The notes under the pieces: model-generated
Databases searched by the model: none
What the model saw: only the letters and a program-made list of their open reading frames with translations
What the model was told of the DNA's origin: nothing
Part shown: one piece after another, positions 9,501 through 16,972 of the stretch
How the letters are laid out: every line of letters starts with the position of its first letter
Numbering within the stretch: position 1 is the stretch's first letter
From: Hyphomonadaceae bacterium
GTDB taxonomy: Bacteria > Pseudomonadota > Alphaproteobacteria > Caulobacterales > Aquidulcibacteraceae
DNA: 51,533 nt
NCBI GenBank assembly: GCA_021731815.1
Contig: JAKFWO010000048.1
Location: forward strand, 1-51,533
Reading direction: 5' to 3'
Position numbers and translations under genes: made by a program

Positions 9501-9959
9501 GAGGACCTCGGCCGGACTTTTGCGGGCAAATATTCAATGACATTCCACATGGCACCGCCATTGTTTGCGCCGAAGGACAAGGGCACGGGCCATCCGCGCA
9601 AGATCACCCTGCCGGGCTGGCTGGCCTTGCCTGCCTTTCATATGCTCGCCCGGTTGAAATTCCTGCGCCAGCACCGCTTCGATCCCTTTGGCTGGACCAG
9701 CGAACGCAGGGCCGAGCGTGCCTTGCGCGATGATTATCTGCGCCTGATGGAGGAAATCGCGGATCATCTCAGTCCGACGAATGCAGCGATCGCGCTGAAG
9801 CTCGCCGCAATCCCGGATTCCATCCGCGGCTATGGGCATGTCAAGGAAGCCTCGATGAAAGAGGTCGTCGGGATTCGTGACCGTCTGCTCGCTACGTTCC
9901 GCAAGAAGGGCGAAAAGGCCGGCCAGGATTCTGAAAAGGCCGAAGCCATCGCGGGATAG
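6504..9959 (+). CDS. Indolepyruvate ferredoxin oxidoreductase, fused alpha-beta protein
   Basis: An 1151-residue fusion of the IorA and IorB parts, which oxidatively decarboxylates aryl-pyruvates (from Trp, Phe, Tyr) to acyl-CoA with reduction of an electron carrier. In order: an N-terminal pyrimidine-binding-like domain, Cys426-x2-Cys429, the thiamine-diphosphate site around GDGTYSHSGSLA (about 489-500), a cysteine cluster CEGCGDCSRVSNC (from about 626) and more cysteines to about 675, the gamma domain with VFAGVGGTGVTT (near 710), and a DUF6537-like C-terminal region. The length fits the bacterial fused type. The ATG at 6504 has AGGA about 13 nt before it; a start at 6450 is less likely. 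Divergent from an Lrp regulator. Confidence 0.93.
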   Translation: MKHREITLEDKYSLEEGETFITGVQALVRLPLEQARRDRAAGINSAGFISGYRGSPLGGYDQQIRRAGKFMAAHNIHLREGLNEDLGATAVWGSQQIGLFDGALYDGVFGIWYGKAPGVDRTGDVFKHANFAGTSRFGGVLALAGDDHNCKSSTLPSQSEFAFADAEIPVLNPASIQDVLDYGLMGLAMSRFSGAWTGLIALADTMDSGAVISVDRRRFEIRLPEAVPDVQIRRADDPMAKEWRLRRLKLPAAQEFVRLNGLDRPLLEAKNRKLGIVATGQAVRDIFEALDAIGVTPAEAADLGLSVFKVAMPWPLEPHAFRAFAAGHETLLVIEHKRSLIEAQAKAVLYGMPDAPRIIGKHDEQDAPLLSDIGSIPIAAIAKVLFERLPDGPHSERARAYFARLAKSGLYAANEHAEIYRKPHYCSGCPHNTSTVTPEGSRALAGIGCHYMATFMGRADMTSQMGGEGVAWIGQAPFTSEKHVFVNLGDGTYSHSGSLAIRAAVAGKARITYKILYNSAVAMTGGQEVEMQVAPWEIARQLRGEGVDTIFIVADDLARYRGVSLPQGVQLRHRRDLDAVQRQLREVPGVSVLIYDQMCATEKRRKIKRGQMQAREQRAFINSDVCEGCGDCSRVSNCLSIEPLETELGRKRQINQSSCNQDLRCVDGFCPSFVSVGGSINAKTLKRRPDFDAQRLPLPEHFAMPRAYNIVFAGVGGTGVTTIAAIIGMAAHIDGRASSTLDMTGLAQKGGAVTSHVRIAENAADIRSGRIPAASADVVVACDLVVATSAEALVLYDSGRTMAFGNSDITPTAEFVFDRAKRFDSPDLQKRIGTAVHGFEVIAAEALAAEYLYDQVYSNMIMLGYAWQKGTIPVTLRALYRAIKLNGVAVEDNMTAFDLGRIAGAEPRRLRELLPPRQEIAEPGLDHLIEDRAERLIGWQDAAYAQRFRDVVSRVRIAESRLPGAGDALSRAVARYAYKLMAYKDEYEVARLYTNGKWREDLGRTFAGKYSMTFHMAPPLFAPKDKGTGHPRKITLPGWLALPAFHMLARLKFLRQHRFDPFGWTSERRAERALRDDYLRLMEEIADHLSPTNAAIALKLAAIPDSIRGYGHVKEASMKEVVGIRDRLLATFRKKGEKAGQDSEKAEAIAG

Positions 9960-10018
9960 CGTGTTTTCAACAAATGTAGTCGCAGTTTTGTGTCGGTAAG
10001 CGCGCTAATTCGATAGTT

Positions 10019-10070
10019 TGGACCGCTTTCAGGGCGGAAGACTGGCGTCCCGTTTCCTGAAGGCGGTCTA
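10019..10070. terminator. Large stem-loop between convergent genes
   Basis: 10021-10033 (gaccgctttcagg) pairs with 10056-10068 (cctgaaggcggtc) through 13 positions with one G-T wobble; a further wobble and an A-T pair extend the stem to about 15. The loop is 22 nt. There is no T-run, so a Rho-independent role is uncertain. It lies between the IOR gene and maiA, which converge. Confidence 0.5.
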
Positions 10071-10114
10071 TTCCGCTGACGGGCCCAGTGGCGCTGGCCC
10101 AAGGGTAACCCGAA

Positions 10115-10816
10115 TCATTGCGCGGGGGGAGCATCCGGCTGGCGCTCGGGGGCGGTATCGGCAAAGGCCGGAAGGGACAGACAGGCCGCTTCTACTTCGC
10201 CCAGCAGCGGGAAGGGCGCGAGGTCGAGTTGGAAGCGCCGGGCATTGTAAAGCTGCGGGATCAGGCAGATTTCCGCAAACCCCGGGGCCTCGCCAAAGAT
10301 AAAACCGGATTGGTACCCGCGCCGGCGCAAATTCTCCTCCAGCGGGCCGAGGCCAATCCGCAGCCATTCCTGACACCAGGCGCTGATCGCGGCGTCGTCG
10401 GCCATAAATTGCCGGCGCAGAAAAGAGAGCACGCTGACATTGTTGAGCGGATGGATGTCGCAGGCAATGGACAGGGCGAAGGCGCGGGCCGCGGCGCGCC
10501 CGGTGGGATCGGCCGGCAAAAAGGCAGGCCGCGGCCGGATTTCGTCCAGCCATTCAAGGATGGCGAGCGATTGGGTGAGCAGAACCGGCGGATCCTGCGC
10601 GAGGACCAAAGCGGGCACCCGCCCCTGGGGATTGATCGCCCGCCAGGCCTCGCCCGATTGCTCGCTTATCGCGGGGGCGAGATTGACCGCAATCCGGGAA
10701 AACCCCTCAGGCCCGGCAAATCCTCCCGCGCCCGGAAATCCCTTGAGTGCCAGCCCGATGCGCACACGCCAGCCCGCCGAAGACCGCCAATAATCGTAAA
10801 ACAATCCCTGCGACAT
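10115..10816 (-). CDS. maiA: Maleylacetoacetate isomerase (zeta-class glutathione transferase)
   Basis: A 233-residue glutathione S-transferase. It has the zeta-class SSAGWRVRIGLALKG motif (residues 12-26), with the active-site serines at its start, then INPQGRVPALVL and LTQSLAILEWLDE of the thioredoxin-like domain, then an all-helical C-terminal domain. The enzyme converts maleylacetoacetate to fumarylacetoacetate in tyrosine breakdown. Divergence from phenylalanine 4-hydroxylase supports this assignment over other GST classes. The ATG at 10816 is chosen because the family motif starts at once after it; a longer frame upstream would run into the phhA control region. Confidence 0.88.
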   Translation of the reverse strand: MSQGLFYDYWRSSAGWRVRIGLALKGFPGAGGFAGPEGFSRIAVNLAPAISEQSGEAWRAINPQGRVPALVLAQDPPVLLTQSLAILEWLDEIRPRPAFLPADPTGRAAARAFALSIACDIHPLNNVSVLSFLRRQFMADDAAISAWCQEWLRIGLGPLEENLRRRGYQSGFIFGEAPGFAEICLIPQLYNARRFQLDLAPFPLLGEVEAACLSLPAFADTAPERQPDAPPAQ

Positions 10817-10974
10817 GATCGGCTCCCTGTTGCGTGTTTTTGCAAAAACCTTTGCCCTGTGTGGCGTTGAAGCCCACGCTATTTGCAACGACTTTGCAAG
10901 ATGGAGCGTTTAGCCTCATATCGGGAATTGGCTCAATCGCTGTGCCCGGCCGCCCGAAACCACCAGAGAGTTCC
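10817..10974. promoter_or_regulatory. maiA/phhA divergent control region with TTTGCAA motifs
   Basis: The 158-bp gap holds a perfect 14-bp palindrome GTTTTTGCAAAAAC (10836-10849) and two direct copies of TTTGCAA at 10882-10888 and 10893-10899, whose starts are 11 bp apart, about one helical turn. The palindrome also contains TTTGCAA (10839-10845). Recurrence of one motif three times in a divergent promoter suggests an operator array; the regulator is unknown. Confidence 0.5.
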
Positions 10975-11907
10975 ATGTCTGATCATCCCGCGACATCCCA
11001 AACCCTTACCCCGCGCGGGGCTGGCATTCTCGCTGAACCCGAGGCGGAGTTCGGACCCGATTTCGTGGTCCCCCAGCATTGGGACCGCTATAGTCCGGAA
11101 GAACACGCCGTGTGGGATCGGCTCTATCGACGGCAGGCGGAATTGCTACCGGGGCGCGCGGCCCCGGAATTTCTGGCGGGGCTTGCGGCGCTCAATCTCA
11201 ATCGCGGCGGGATTCCCGATTTTGAGGCCATCAACCGCGATTTGCAGGCGCTGACCGGCTGGAGCGTGGTCGCGGTGCCCTGCCTCGTACCGGACGCGAT
11301 TTTTTTCGAGCATCTCGCCAATCGCCGCTTTCCGGCCGGCCGGTTCATCCGCAAGCCGCAGGAACTGGATTATATCGAGGAGCCGGATGTCTTTCATGAC
11401 GTGTTCGGCCATGTGCCCATGCTGACCAATCCGGTCTTCGCCGATTATATGGAGGCCTATGGCAAAGGCGGCCTGCGGTCGCTGGGCTTTGATGCGCTGC
11501 CCAATCTCGCACGGCTTTATTGGTACACGGTGGAGTTCGGCCTGATCAACCGGCCCGAAGGCCTGCGCATTTATGGTGCGGGGATCGCATCGAGCCATGC
11601 TGAAAGCATTTTTGCGCTGGAAAATTCATCGCCCAACCGCATGCATTTCCAGCTCGAACGCGTGATGCGTACCCGCTACCGGATCGATGATTTCCAGCAA
11701 AATTATTTTGTCATCGACAGTTTCGAGGAATTGTTCGACGCGACCTATCAGGATTTTGCGGCGCTCTATGCGCGTCTGCCAGGGCTTGCCACATTCGCAC
11801 CCGAGCAGATCGTGCCCGGGGACCGGCTCTATCAGCACGGCGACCAGGCCTATGCCAATTCAGGCGGGCGGTTCGGGAATGAAGGCAAAAGCACCAGCCC
11901 CGTTTGA
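10975..11907 (+). CDS. phhA: Phenylalanine 4-hydroxylase
   Basis: A 310-residue, pterin-dependent, non-heme iron hydroxylase that converts phenylalanine to tyrosine. The iron ligands are His141 and His146 in HDVFGHVP and Glu187 in WYTVEFGL; their spacing (5 and 41) equals that in characterised bacterial enzymes. The substrate-site segment SSHAESIFAL follows. The protein lacks the N-terminal ACT regulatory domain of the mammalian enzyme, as is normal for bacteria. The ATG at 10975 puts about 70 residues before the catalytic region; an earlier in-frame start is possible but would overlap the operator-like repeats. Confidence 0.95.
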   Translation: MSDHPATSQTLTPRGAGILAEPEAEFGPDFVVPQHWDRYSPEEHAVWDRLYRRQAELLPGRAAPEFLAGLAALNLNRGGIPDFEAINRDLQALTGWSVVAVPCLVPDAIFFEHLANRRFPAGRFIRKPQELDYIEEPDVFHDVFGHVPMLTNPVFADYMEAYGKGGLRSLGFDALPNLARLYWYTVEFGLINRPEGLRIYGAGIASSHAESIFALENSSPNRMHFQLERVMRTRYRIDDFQQNYFVIDSFEELFDATYQDFAALYARLPGLATFAPEQIVPGDRLYQHGDQAYANSGGRFGNEGKSTSPV

Positions 11908-11981
11908 GCTTGCCCCAACCTTCGGAACGAATGGGCATAGCCATCGCGGACAGGCCGGGGCCGGTTGTGGTCGGGAAAGTC

Positions 11982-13004
11982 TCAGAAATTTCGCGGGTCG
12001 ATCCGGTATTGGCGCGCGCAAAATTCGCATTTGGCATGAATCGTACCGTCTTCGGTCAGGGATTCGGCGATTTCATCGGCCGTGAAACGCGACAGAATGG
12101 CGCTGAGCCGGGCTTCGTTGCACGAACAGGCCTCCACCAATATCCGCGGCGGAAACAGCGCAATTCCTTCCTCATGGAACAGGCGGAACAACAAATCCCC
12201 GGGTGACACAGCGGGATCGACCAGTTCGGCGTCGCTGAGGGTCGAGAACAGGATGCCAATCCGGTTCCAGTCTTCCGAATCATCGGGGCGCGCTGCATCT
12301 CCGGCAAAGCGTTGAACCAGAATTCCGGCGGCGCGCCAGCTTTCGAGCCCGTTTTCGTCCACGAGCCGGGCCGAGGCGATGCGTAACAGCGCCTCCTGCT
12401 GCACGCTGCGGGCAAAGAAGCCGACCATGCATTCATCGAGGCGCGCACCTTCAAGCGGCGTCACACTCTGATAAAGCTCCGTGTCGGGACCCTGATCGAT
12501 GGTCAGGCTCATCAGGCCCTGCCCGGTCAGACTGTCGAGCGCCGGGCGCCGGCCGATTTCGGGAACCGGCAGTCGGGCGAGATCTGGCGTGCGCACATAG
12601 ATGCGCAGGCTGGCAGGCATGATTTCGGGCGCGAGTTTCTCCGACGCAAATTCCGCGATCATCATTGGCACCGGGCCATCGCCCTGGGCCTGGAGGATCA
12701 GGCGCCCCTCGAATTTGAGCGCTGCCCCCAGCAGCGCCGCCAGCACCAGTGCTTCGGCCGCGAGGCTCGCGACGACCGGGGGCAGATCATGGCGTTGCAG
12801 GATGGGATCGAGGCTGGCAATGCCCAGCCGCGCGGCCTGGCCATGGGCTGACGCTGCATCTTCTCCACCGAGCGTGAACGCGCCGACGAAATCCCCGCTC
12901 TGCCATGTTTCGTGCCCGGCTTCCGACGCGTCGCCGTTTTCGGGCCTTGCACGCCAGAAGGCGGGCAGTTCGGGTGGCACTTCGGGTGGGAGTGAATCGC
13001 TCAT
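11982..13004 (-). CDS. hslO: Redox-regulated chaperone Hsp33
   Basis: A 340-residue Hsp33 family protein, a cytoplasmic holdase switched on by oxidative unfolding. The C-terminal zinc switch is intact: CSC in VEACSCNEARLSAIL and CEFC near the C-terminus, the CxC plus CxxC pattern. The N-terminal domain motifs (GDFVGAFTLGGEDAASAHG) fit the family. Its start overlaps the argF stop by four bases (ATGA), so it is the last gene of an argD-argF-hslO operon, an order seen widely in alphaproteobacteria. The extra residues before LPAFWRARPENG are a low-complexity proline/glutamate stretch. Confidence 0.94.
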   Translation of the reverse strand: MSDSLPPEVPPELPAFWRARPENGDASEAGHETWQSGDFVGAFTLGGEDAASAHGQAARLGIASLDPILQRHDLPPVVASLAAEALVLAALLGAALKFEGRLILQAQGDGPVPMMIAEFASEKLAPEIMPASLRIYVRTPDLARLPVPEIGRRPALDSLTGQGLMSLTIDQGPDTELYQSVTPLEGARLDECMVGFFARSVQQEALLRIASARLVDENGLESWRAAGILVQRFAGDAARPDDSEDWNRIGILFSTLSDAELVDPAVSPGDLLFRLFHEEGIALFPPRILVEACSCNEARLSAILSRFTADEIAESLTEDGTIHAKCEFCARQYRIDPRNF

Positions 13005-13930
13005 GCCGGCCCCGCGCCAAAACACCATAAGAGGATCGCCTTCTGGGCATGGATGCGGTTTTCTGCTTCCTGCCAGACGCGCGATTGCGGGCCGTCGATC
13101 ACTACGGCGCTGACTTCCTCGCCCCGCATGGCCGGAAGGCAATGCAGAAAAATGGCGCGCGTCGCGGCAATCGCCATCAGGTTTTCATTTACCTGAAAAG
13201 GCGGAAACACCGTGCGGCGCCTGTCGCTGTCCGAATCGCCCATGCTGACCCAGACATCGGTGAAGACGGCATCCGCGCCGGTGGCCGCCGCCGCTGTGTC
13301 ATGGAAAATCTCGATCCTTCCCCCGGCGCCGCGCGCTTTCGCAAGATCCCGGGGCTCCGGGCCATATTCTTCCGGGCAAGCGAGCGTGAGCGTGAGTTTC
13401 AATATGCCAGCGGCCTCCAGCAGGGAACGCGCCACATTGTTGAAATCCCCGATCCAGGCGAGTTTCAGCCCATCGAGCGCCCCGAAACATTCCGTCAGCG
13501 TCAGCAGATCGGCCATGATCTGGCAGGGATGGGTATGGTCGGTCAGTCCGTTGATGGTCGGGATGGAAGCGGCCGAGGCAAACCGGGTCAGGCTCTCATG
13601 TCGGAGCGCCCGGATGGCGACTGCATCCACATAATGGGACAGGACGCGCGCGGTGTCCTCGATCGGCTCCCCGCGCCCCAATTGCAGATCGGCCGCATTG
13701 AGAATGATCGGCGCGCCGCCCAATTGGCGCATTGCGAGGTCGAAAGACAAGCGGGTCCGGGTCGAGTTCTTCTCGAAGATCGCTGCGAGCGCGCGCCCTT
13801 CGAGCGGCCGGTCGTCGTCGGGGGCCGCAGCCGGTCGACCAATGCGGGCCGATTTGCGGCGCAGGGCTTCGGCGAGAATCCATTCGAGCGCCGCGGCGCT
13901 CATCGCGCCAATATCGATAAAATGCCGCAA
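13001..13930 (-). CDS. argF: Ornithine carbamoyltransferase
   Basis: A 309-residue enzyme that makes citrulline from ornithine and carbamoyl phosphate in arginine biosynthesis. Diagnostic motifs are STRTR (56-60, carbamoyl-phosphate binding), HPCQIMADLLT and the ornithine-side FLHCLPAMRGEEV. The start is a TTG; the protein then begins MRHFIDI, the usual OTC N-terminus, and there is no alternative upstream ATG. A purine-rich site (GGAAAGAG) lies just before it. It follows argD by 39 bp and overlaps hslO. Confidence 0.95.
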   Translation of the reverse strand: MRHFIDIGAMSAAALEWILAEALRRKSARIGRPAAAPDDDRPLEGRALAAIFEKNSTRTRLSFDLAMRQLGGAPIILNAADLQLGRGEPIEDTARVLSHYVDAVAIRALRHESLTRFASAASIPTINGLTDHTHPCQIMADLLTLTECFGALDGLKLAWIGDFNNVARSLLEAAGILKLTLTLACPEEYGPEPRDLAKARGAGGRIEIFHDTAAAATGADAVFTDVWVSMGDSDSDRRRTVFPPFQVNENLMAIAATRAIFLHCLPAMRGEEVSAVVIDGPQSRVWQEAENRIHAQKAILLWCFGAGPA

Positions 13931-13969
13931 AGCGGGTCTCTTTCCGTCTTTAATTCTGGATCCGGGGCC

Positions 13970-15163
13970 TCAGGCCGCGCGTGCTGCCGCAATCGTGCCG
14001 AGCGCCAGGTCGAGCTTTTCCACCGCTTCCTGCACCTCGGCCGGGCCGATGATCAGCGGTGGCGCAAGGCGCAAGGTGTTCTCGCCCGCCACACCGACCA
14101 GCAATTTCTCGGCCCGCGCGGCGATCTGTACCGGTTTCGGGTCGATGGCGAGGCGCAGGCCCCGCAACAATCCCTTGCCACGGGTTTCCAGAACCAGATC
14201 GGGAAAGCGCGCTTTCAGTCCCTCGAGGCTCTGGCCGAGCCGGCTGCTCATCTCCCGCACATGGGCGAGGAATTCCGGGCGGGTGATTTCCGTCCATACC
14301 GCCAGGCCCACCGCCATGGCCAGCGCATTGCCGCCAAAGGTCGAGCCATGCGAGCCGACCGCCATGCCGGCGCTGGCACGGTGGGTGGCAAGGCAGGCCC
14401 CCATCGGAAAGCCTGCACCTACGCCCTTGGCGATAGCCATGATGTCGGGCGTAATTCCGGCCCATTCATGGGCAAAGAGCTTGCCGGTACGCCCGGCCCC
14501 GCATTGAACCTCGTCAAAGATCAGGAAAATCCCGGCTTCGTCGCATATTTGGCGCAGGTCGCGGAGGAAATCTTCCGGCAAGGCCCGGCATCCGCCCTCG
14601 CCCTGCACGGGTTCGATGATCAGTGCTGCTGTCTCAGGCGTTATCGCGGCACGAATGGCCTCAAGATCACCGTAAGGCAGATGGCGGAAGCCCGGCAAAG
14701 CCGGACCAAAGCCTTCGAGATATTTGGGATTGCCAGCCGCATTGATCGCACCCAGCGAACGGCCATGGAAGGAGCCCTCGAAGCCAAGAAAGCCGAGCCG
14801 TTCCGGGTGGCCCGCGGAATAATGTGCCTTGCGCGCCATTTTCAGGGCGCATTCAATGGCTTCCGTGCCGGAATTGGTGAAGAACACCACATCGGCAAAA
14901 CTGTCGGCCACATATCGGCGTGCCAGTTCTTCCTGGCCCGGAATGCGGAACATGTTCGACAGATGCCAGATCCGGTCGGCCTGGGCCTTGAGCGCGCCGA
15001 CCGCCGCCGGATGCGAATAGCCGAGCGCATTCACCGCGATCCCGGCGATGAAATCGAGATGGCGCGAGCCGTCCTCGGCGATGAGATGCGCCCCTTCGCC
15101 ATGGGTGAAGACGATTTCCGGCGGCGCGTAAACCGGCAGAATGGCCGAGCGATCTGGACTCAT
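13970..15163 (-). CDS. argD: Acetylornithine aminotransferase
   Basis: A 397-residue class-III PLP aminotransferase that converts N-acetylglutamate semialdehyde to N-acetylornithine. The PLP lysine is in AIAKGVGAGFPMG, preceded by the cofactor Asp in FDEVQCGAGRTGKLFA; the N-terminal GSRHLDFIAGIAVNALGYSH is typical. The ATG at 15163 has AAGGAA just upstream and matches the family N-terminus; the longer frame is not needed. It is the first gene of argD-argF-hslO. Some homologues also act as succinyldiaminopimelate aminotransferase. Confidence 0.94.
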   Translation of the reverse strand: MSPDRSAILPVYAPPEIVFTHGEGAHLIAEDGSRHLDFIAGIAVNALGYSHPAAVGALKAQADRIWHLSNMFRIPGQEELARRYVADSFADVVFFTNSGTEAIECALKMARKAHYSAGHPERLGFLGFEGSFHGRSLGAINAAGNPKYLEGFGPALPGFRHLPYGDLEAIRAAITPETAALIIEPVQGEGGCRALPEDFLRDLRQICDEAGIFLIFDEVQCGAGRTGKLFAHEWAGITPDIMAIAKGVGAGFPMGACLATHRASAGMAVGSHGSTFGGNALAMAVGLAVWTEITRPEFLAHVREMSSRLGQSLEGLKARFPDLVLETRGKGLLRGLRLAIDPKPVQIAARAEKLLVGVAGENTLRLAPPLIIGPAEVQEAVEKLDLALGTIAAARAA

Positions 15164-15335
15164 TTTCTGTTCCTTCGGGGGCGCGACACCACCATCACAC
15201 CCAGCCTCCCACCCGGAATGACTACGTCCGGTTGGCAGAAAACGCAATGCACCGGCGCGCTCTGCGTGAAGACGATTTCTGTCGCAGCCAGGCAGTCCCG
15301 GGGCCGGGAATTTACTCCCAAGGCGGGGACAGGGA

Positions 15336-16139
15336 TCAGGGACGAGTCAGAAATGCGTGCATATTGTCATTGGTGAGCCGGCTCAGCCCGTTTTTCAGCT
15401 GAAACCGGTAGCCGGTCGATTTGGCCATGCGCTCAAGTCCCCTGACGTCGAAATAGTTCAGATGATCGGGAAAGCGAAACCCGCACCAGTCAACACCGCG
15501 TATCATCCGGTTCAGGGTACCGAAATTGGGGACCTTGACATAAACAACGCCGCCAGGTCGCAATTTGTCATGGAGCGCGCGTAACACCTCTCGCGGATGG
15601 CTTTCATGTTCGAGGTAAGAGCGCATGATGACACCGTCAAAGAAGCCATCGGCAAATTGTGTCAACCCTTCGATGGTCGGCGCATGTATGACGTGACCGC
15701 CCTTGTGGCGCATCAGCTTGTCGCTCGCCGCGGCGGCTTCCTTGCCGATTTCAATCCCAAAGGGCGTGAACTGGTCGGGAACGCGATTGACCGCGCCGCA
15801 CCCCACATCGAGGACCCGCCCCGACGTGATTTTTGTGGAAATATAGGCCCATTCATTGTCCCGCAGGATATGGAGCCTCCAGCGCAGCTTGCGGTCAAGC
15901 CAGCTGACGATTGGCTGGGACTGCCTGCGTCGGCGTTTTTCCTTCTCGAATTGTTTGGTCCAGGCAAGGTCCTCGGACAAGGCCGCGTAGACCGGGGCCT
16001 CGCTTAAATAGACAAATTCGCACAGCGTGCAGGAAACAATATTCCACTCGGCATGGCTGTATCGTTCCAGCGGTCGCTGGCTATTGGACCCGCAGGCCGG
16101 GCAGACCCGCAGGGCGCGCTGAATCATGACGTCGGTCAT
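15336..16139 (-). CDS. Class I SAM-dependent methyltransferase with N-terminal zinc-ribbon-like segment
   Basis: A 267-residue protein. Residues 13-40 contain CPAC and CTLC, a probable zinc-binding pair as in the Methyltransf_13/23-type sugar or lipid methyltransferases. The SAM motif I is RVLDVGCGAVNRVP, and a later LRPGGVVYVKVPN is the post-III strand. The substrate is unknown; proteins of this build often belong to surface-polysaccharide or natural-product pathways, but no such genes surround it. By eye the gene is less GC-rich than its neighbours, and it sits alone between argD and popZ with spacers of about 170 and 205 bp, so it may be a later insertion. The 205-bp upstream spacer (16140-16344) has no feature I could recognise. 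Confidence 0.8.
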   Translation of the reverse strand: MTDVMIQRALRVCPACGSNSQRPLERYSHAEWNIVSCTLCEFVYLSEAPVYAALSEDLAWTKQFEKEKRRRRQSQPIVSWLDRKLRWRLHILRDNEWAYISTKITSGRVLDVGCGAVNRVPDQFTPFGIEIGKEAAAASDKLMRHKGGHVIHAPTIEGLTQFADGFFDGVIMRSYLEHESHPREVLRALHDKLRPGGVVYVKVPNFGTLNRMIRGVDWCGFRFPDHLNYFDVRGLERMAKSTGYRFQLKNGLSRLTNDNMHAFLTRP

Positions 16140-16344
16140 CGGCTTTCTCCGGGTATCGGCGGCGAATTGCCCGGCCGTCCAGAGCGTTACTGTCCCGATT
16201 AACCCCGCTCAAGTGCTGTGATCAGCCTACGGCCCACGAACGGGAATCCTGTCCACTGATTTGATTGAGCGCACGGTCGACAAACAAAGCCGATCTTTGC
16301 GAACGAACGCAATAACGCTCTGGCCCTTGACCCGCGAACCCCGT

Positions 16345-16884
16345 TCACCGCGACAGGCGGCTGACCCGTTCGAGTTCGGCCTCGACCTTGGCTTCGACGA
16401 TGGCTGGCAGATGTTCATCGAGCCATGCCTTCAGCATCGGCCGCAGCAATTCCTGGACCACCCCTTCGAGGGTCTGGTGCGGTGTATTGGACAGCGCCAT
16501 GCTGCCCACGAGGCGTGAGATCGCACCGGCGGCGGCATTGGCCGCTGGCTCGCCGAGGAGGCCACTTCCCGCAACCCGGGGCCTTGCAGCGGCCATGGGC
16601 GGAGCTGCAGCCATGACCGGCACGGGTTCGGGCGCGGGCATTTCCGGTTCCCGCTCCATTACCATCAATTCGTCGCCTTCGCCTTCGGATTCGTTGCCGG
16701 AATCCCCGAACCCGTTTTCTGCAAAAGGATCTTCGTCCCTGGCGGGAGCCGGTTCAGGTTCCGCAACCCTGGTGAGCTCCAGAGCTGGTGCTGTTTCCTC
16801 GCCCTCGGGCGAGGAAATGATCCGCCGGATCGAGGCGAGGATTTCTTCCATCGTCGGTTCGTGCGGCGTTTCGCTAAGAGCCAT
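16345..16884 (-). CDS. popZ: Polar organizing protein PopZ-like (DUF2497)
   Basis: A 179-residue protein with the three-part PopZ design: an N-terminal short helix (PTMEEILASIRRIISS, residues 11-26), an acidic and proline-rich disordered linker (about 27-115), and a conserved helical C-terminus (LEGVVQELLRPMLKAWLDEH, then LPAIVEAKVEAELERVSR). In Caulobacter such proteins self-assemble at cell poles and anchor the chromosome partition machinery. The gene follows the TolC-family gene as in many alphaproteobacteria. valS, often next in that order, is not present here. That it does a true PopZ job in this organism is inferred from the family. Confidence 0.85.
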   Translation of the reverse strand: MALSETPHEPTMEEILASIRRIISSPEGEETAPALELTRVAEPEPAPARDEDPFAENGFGDSGNESEGEGDELMVMEREPEMPAPEPVPVMAAAPPMAAARPRVAGSGLLGEPAANAAAGAISRLVGSMALSNTPHQTLEGVVQELLRPMLKAWLDEHLPAIVEAKVEAELERVSRLSR

Positions 16885-16972
16885 GGCGGATATCCCGGAA
16901 CCGGGGTCGCATCGACCCCAAGGAAAGCTGTGACACCGACATTATCAGATTCGCATGCCCGCAAAGCCCGGT

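Noticed and set aside
13049-15376. A 775-codon plus-strand frame over argF and argD
   Set aside because: Both genes underneath have intact catalytic motifs on the other strand; the plus-strand product looks random.
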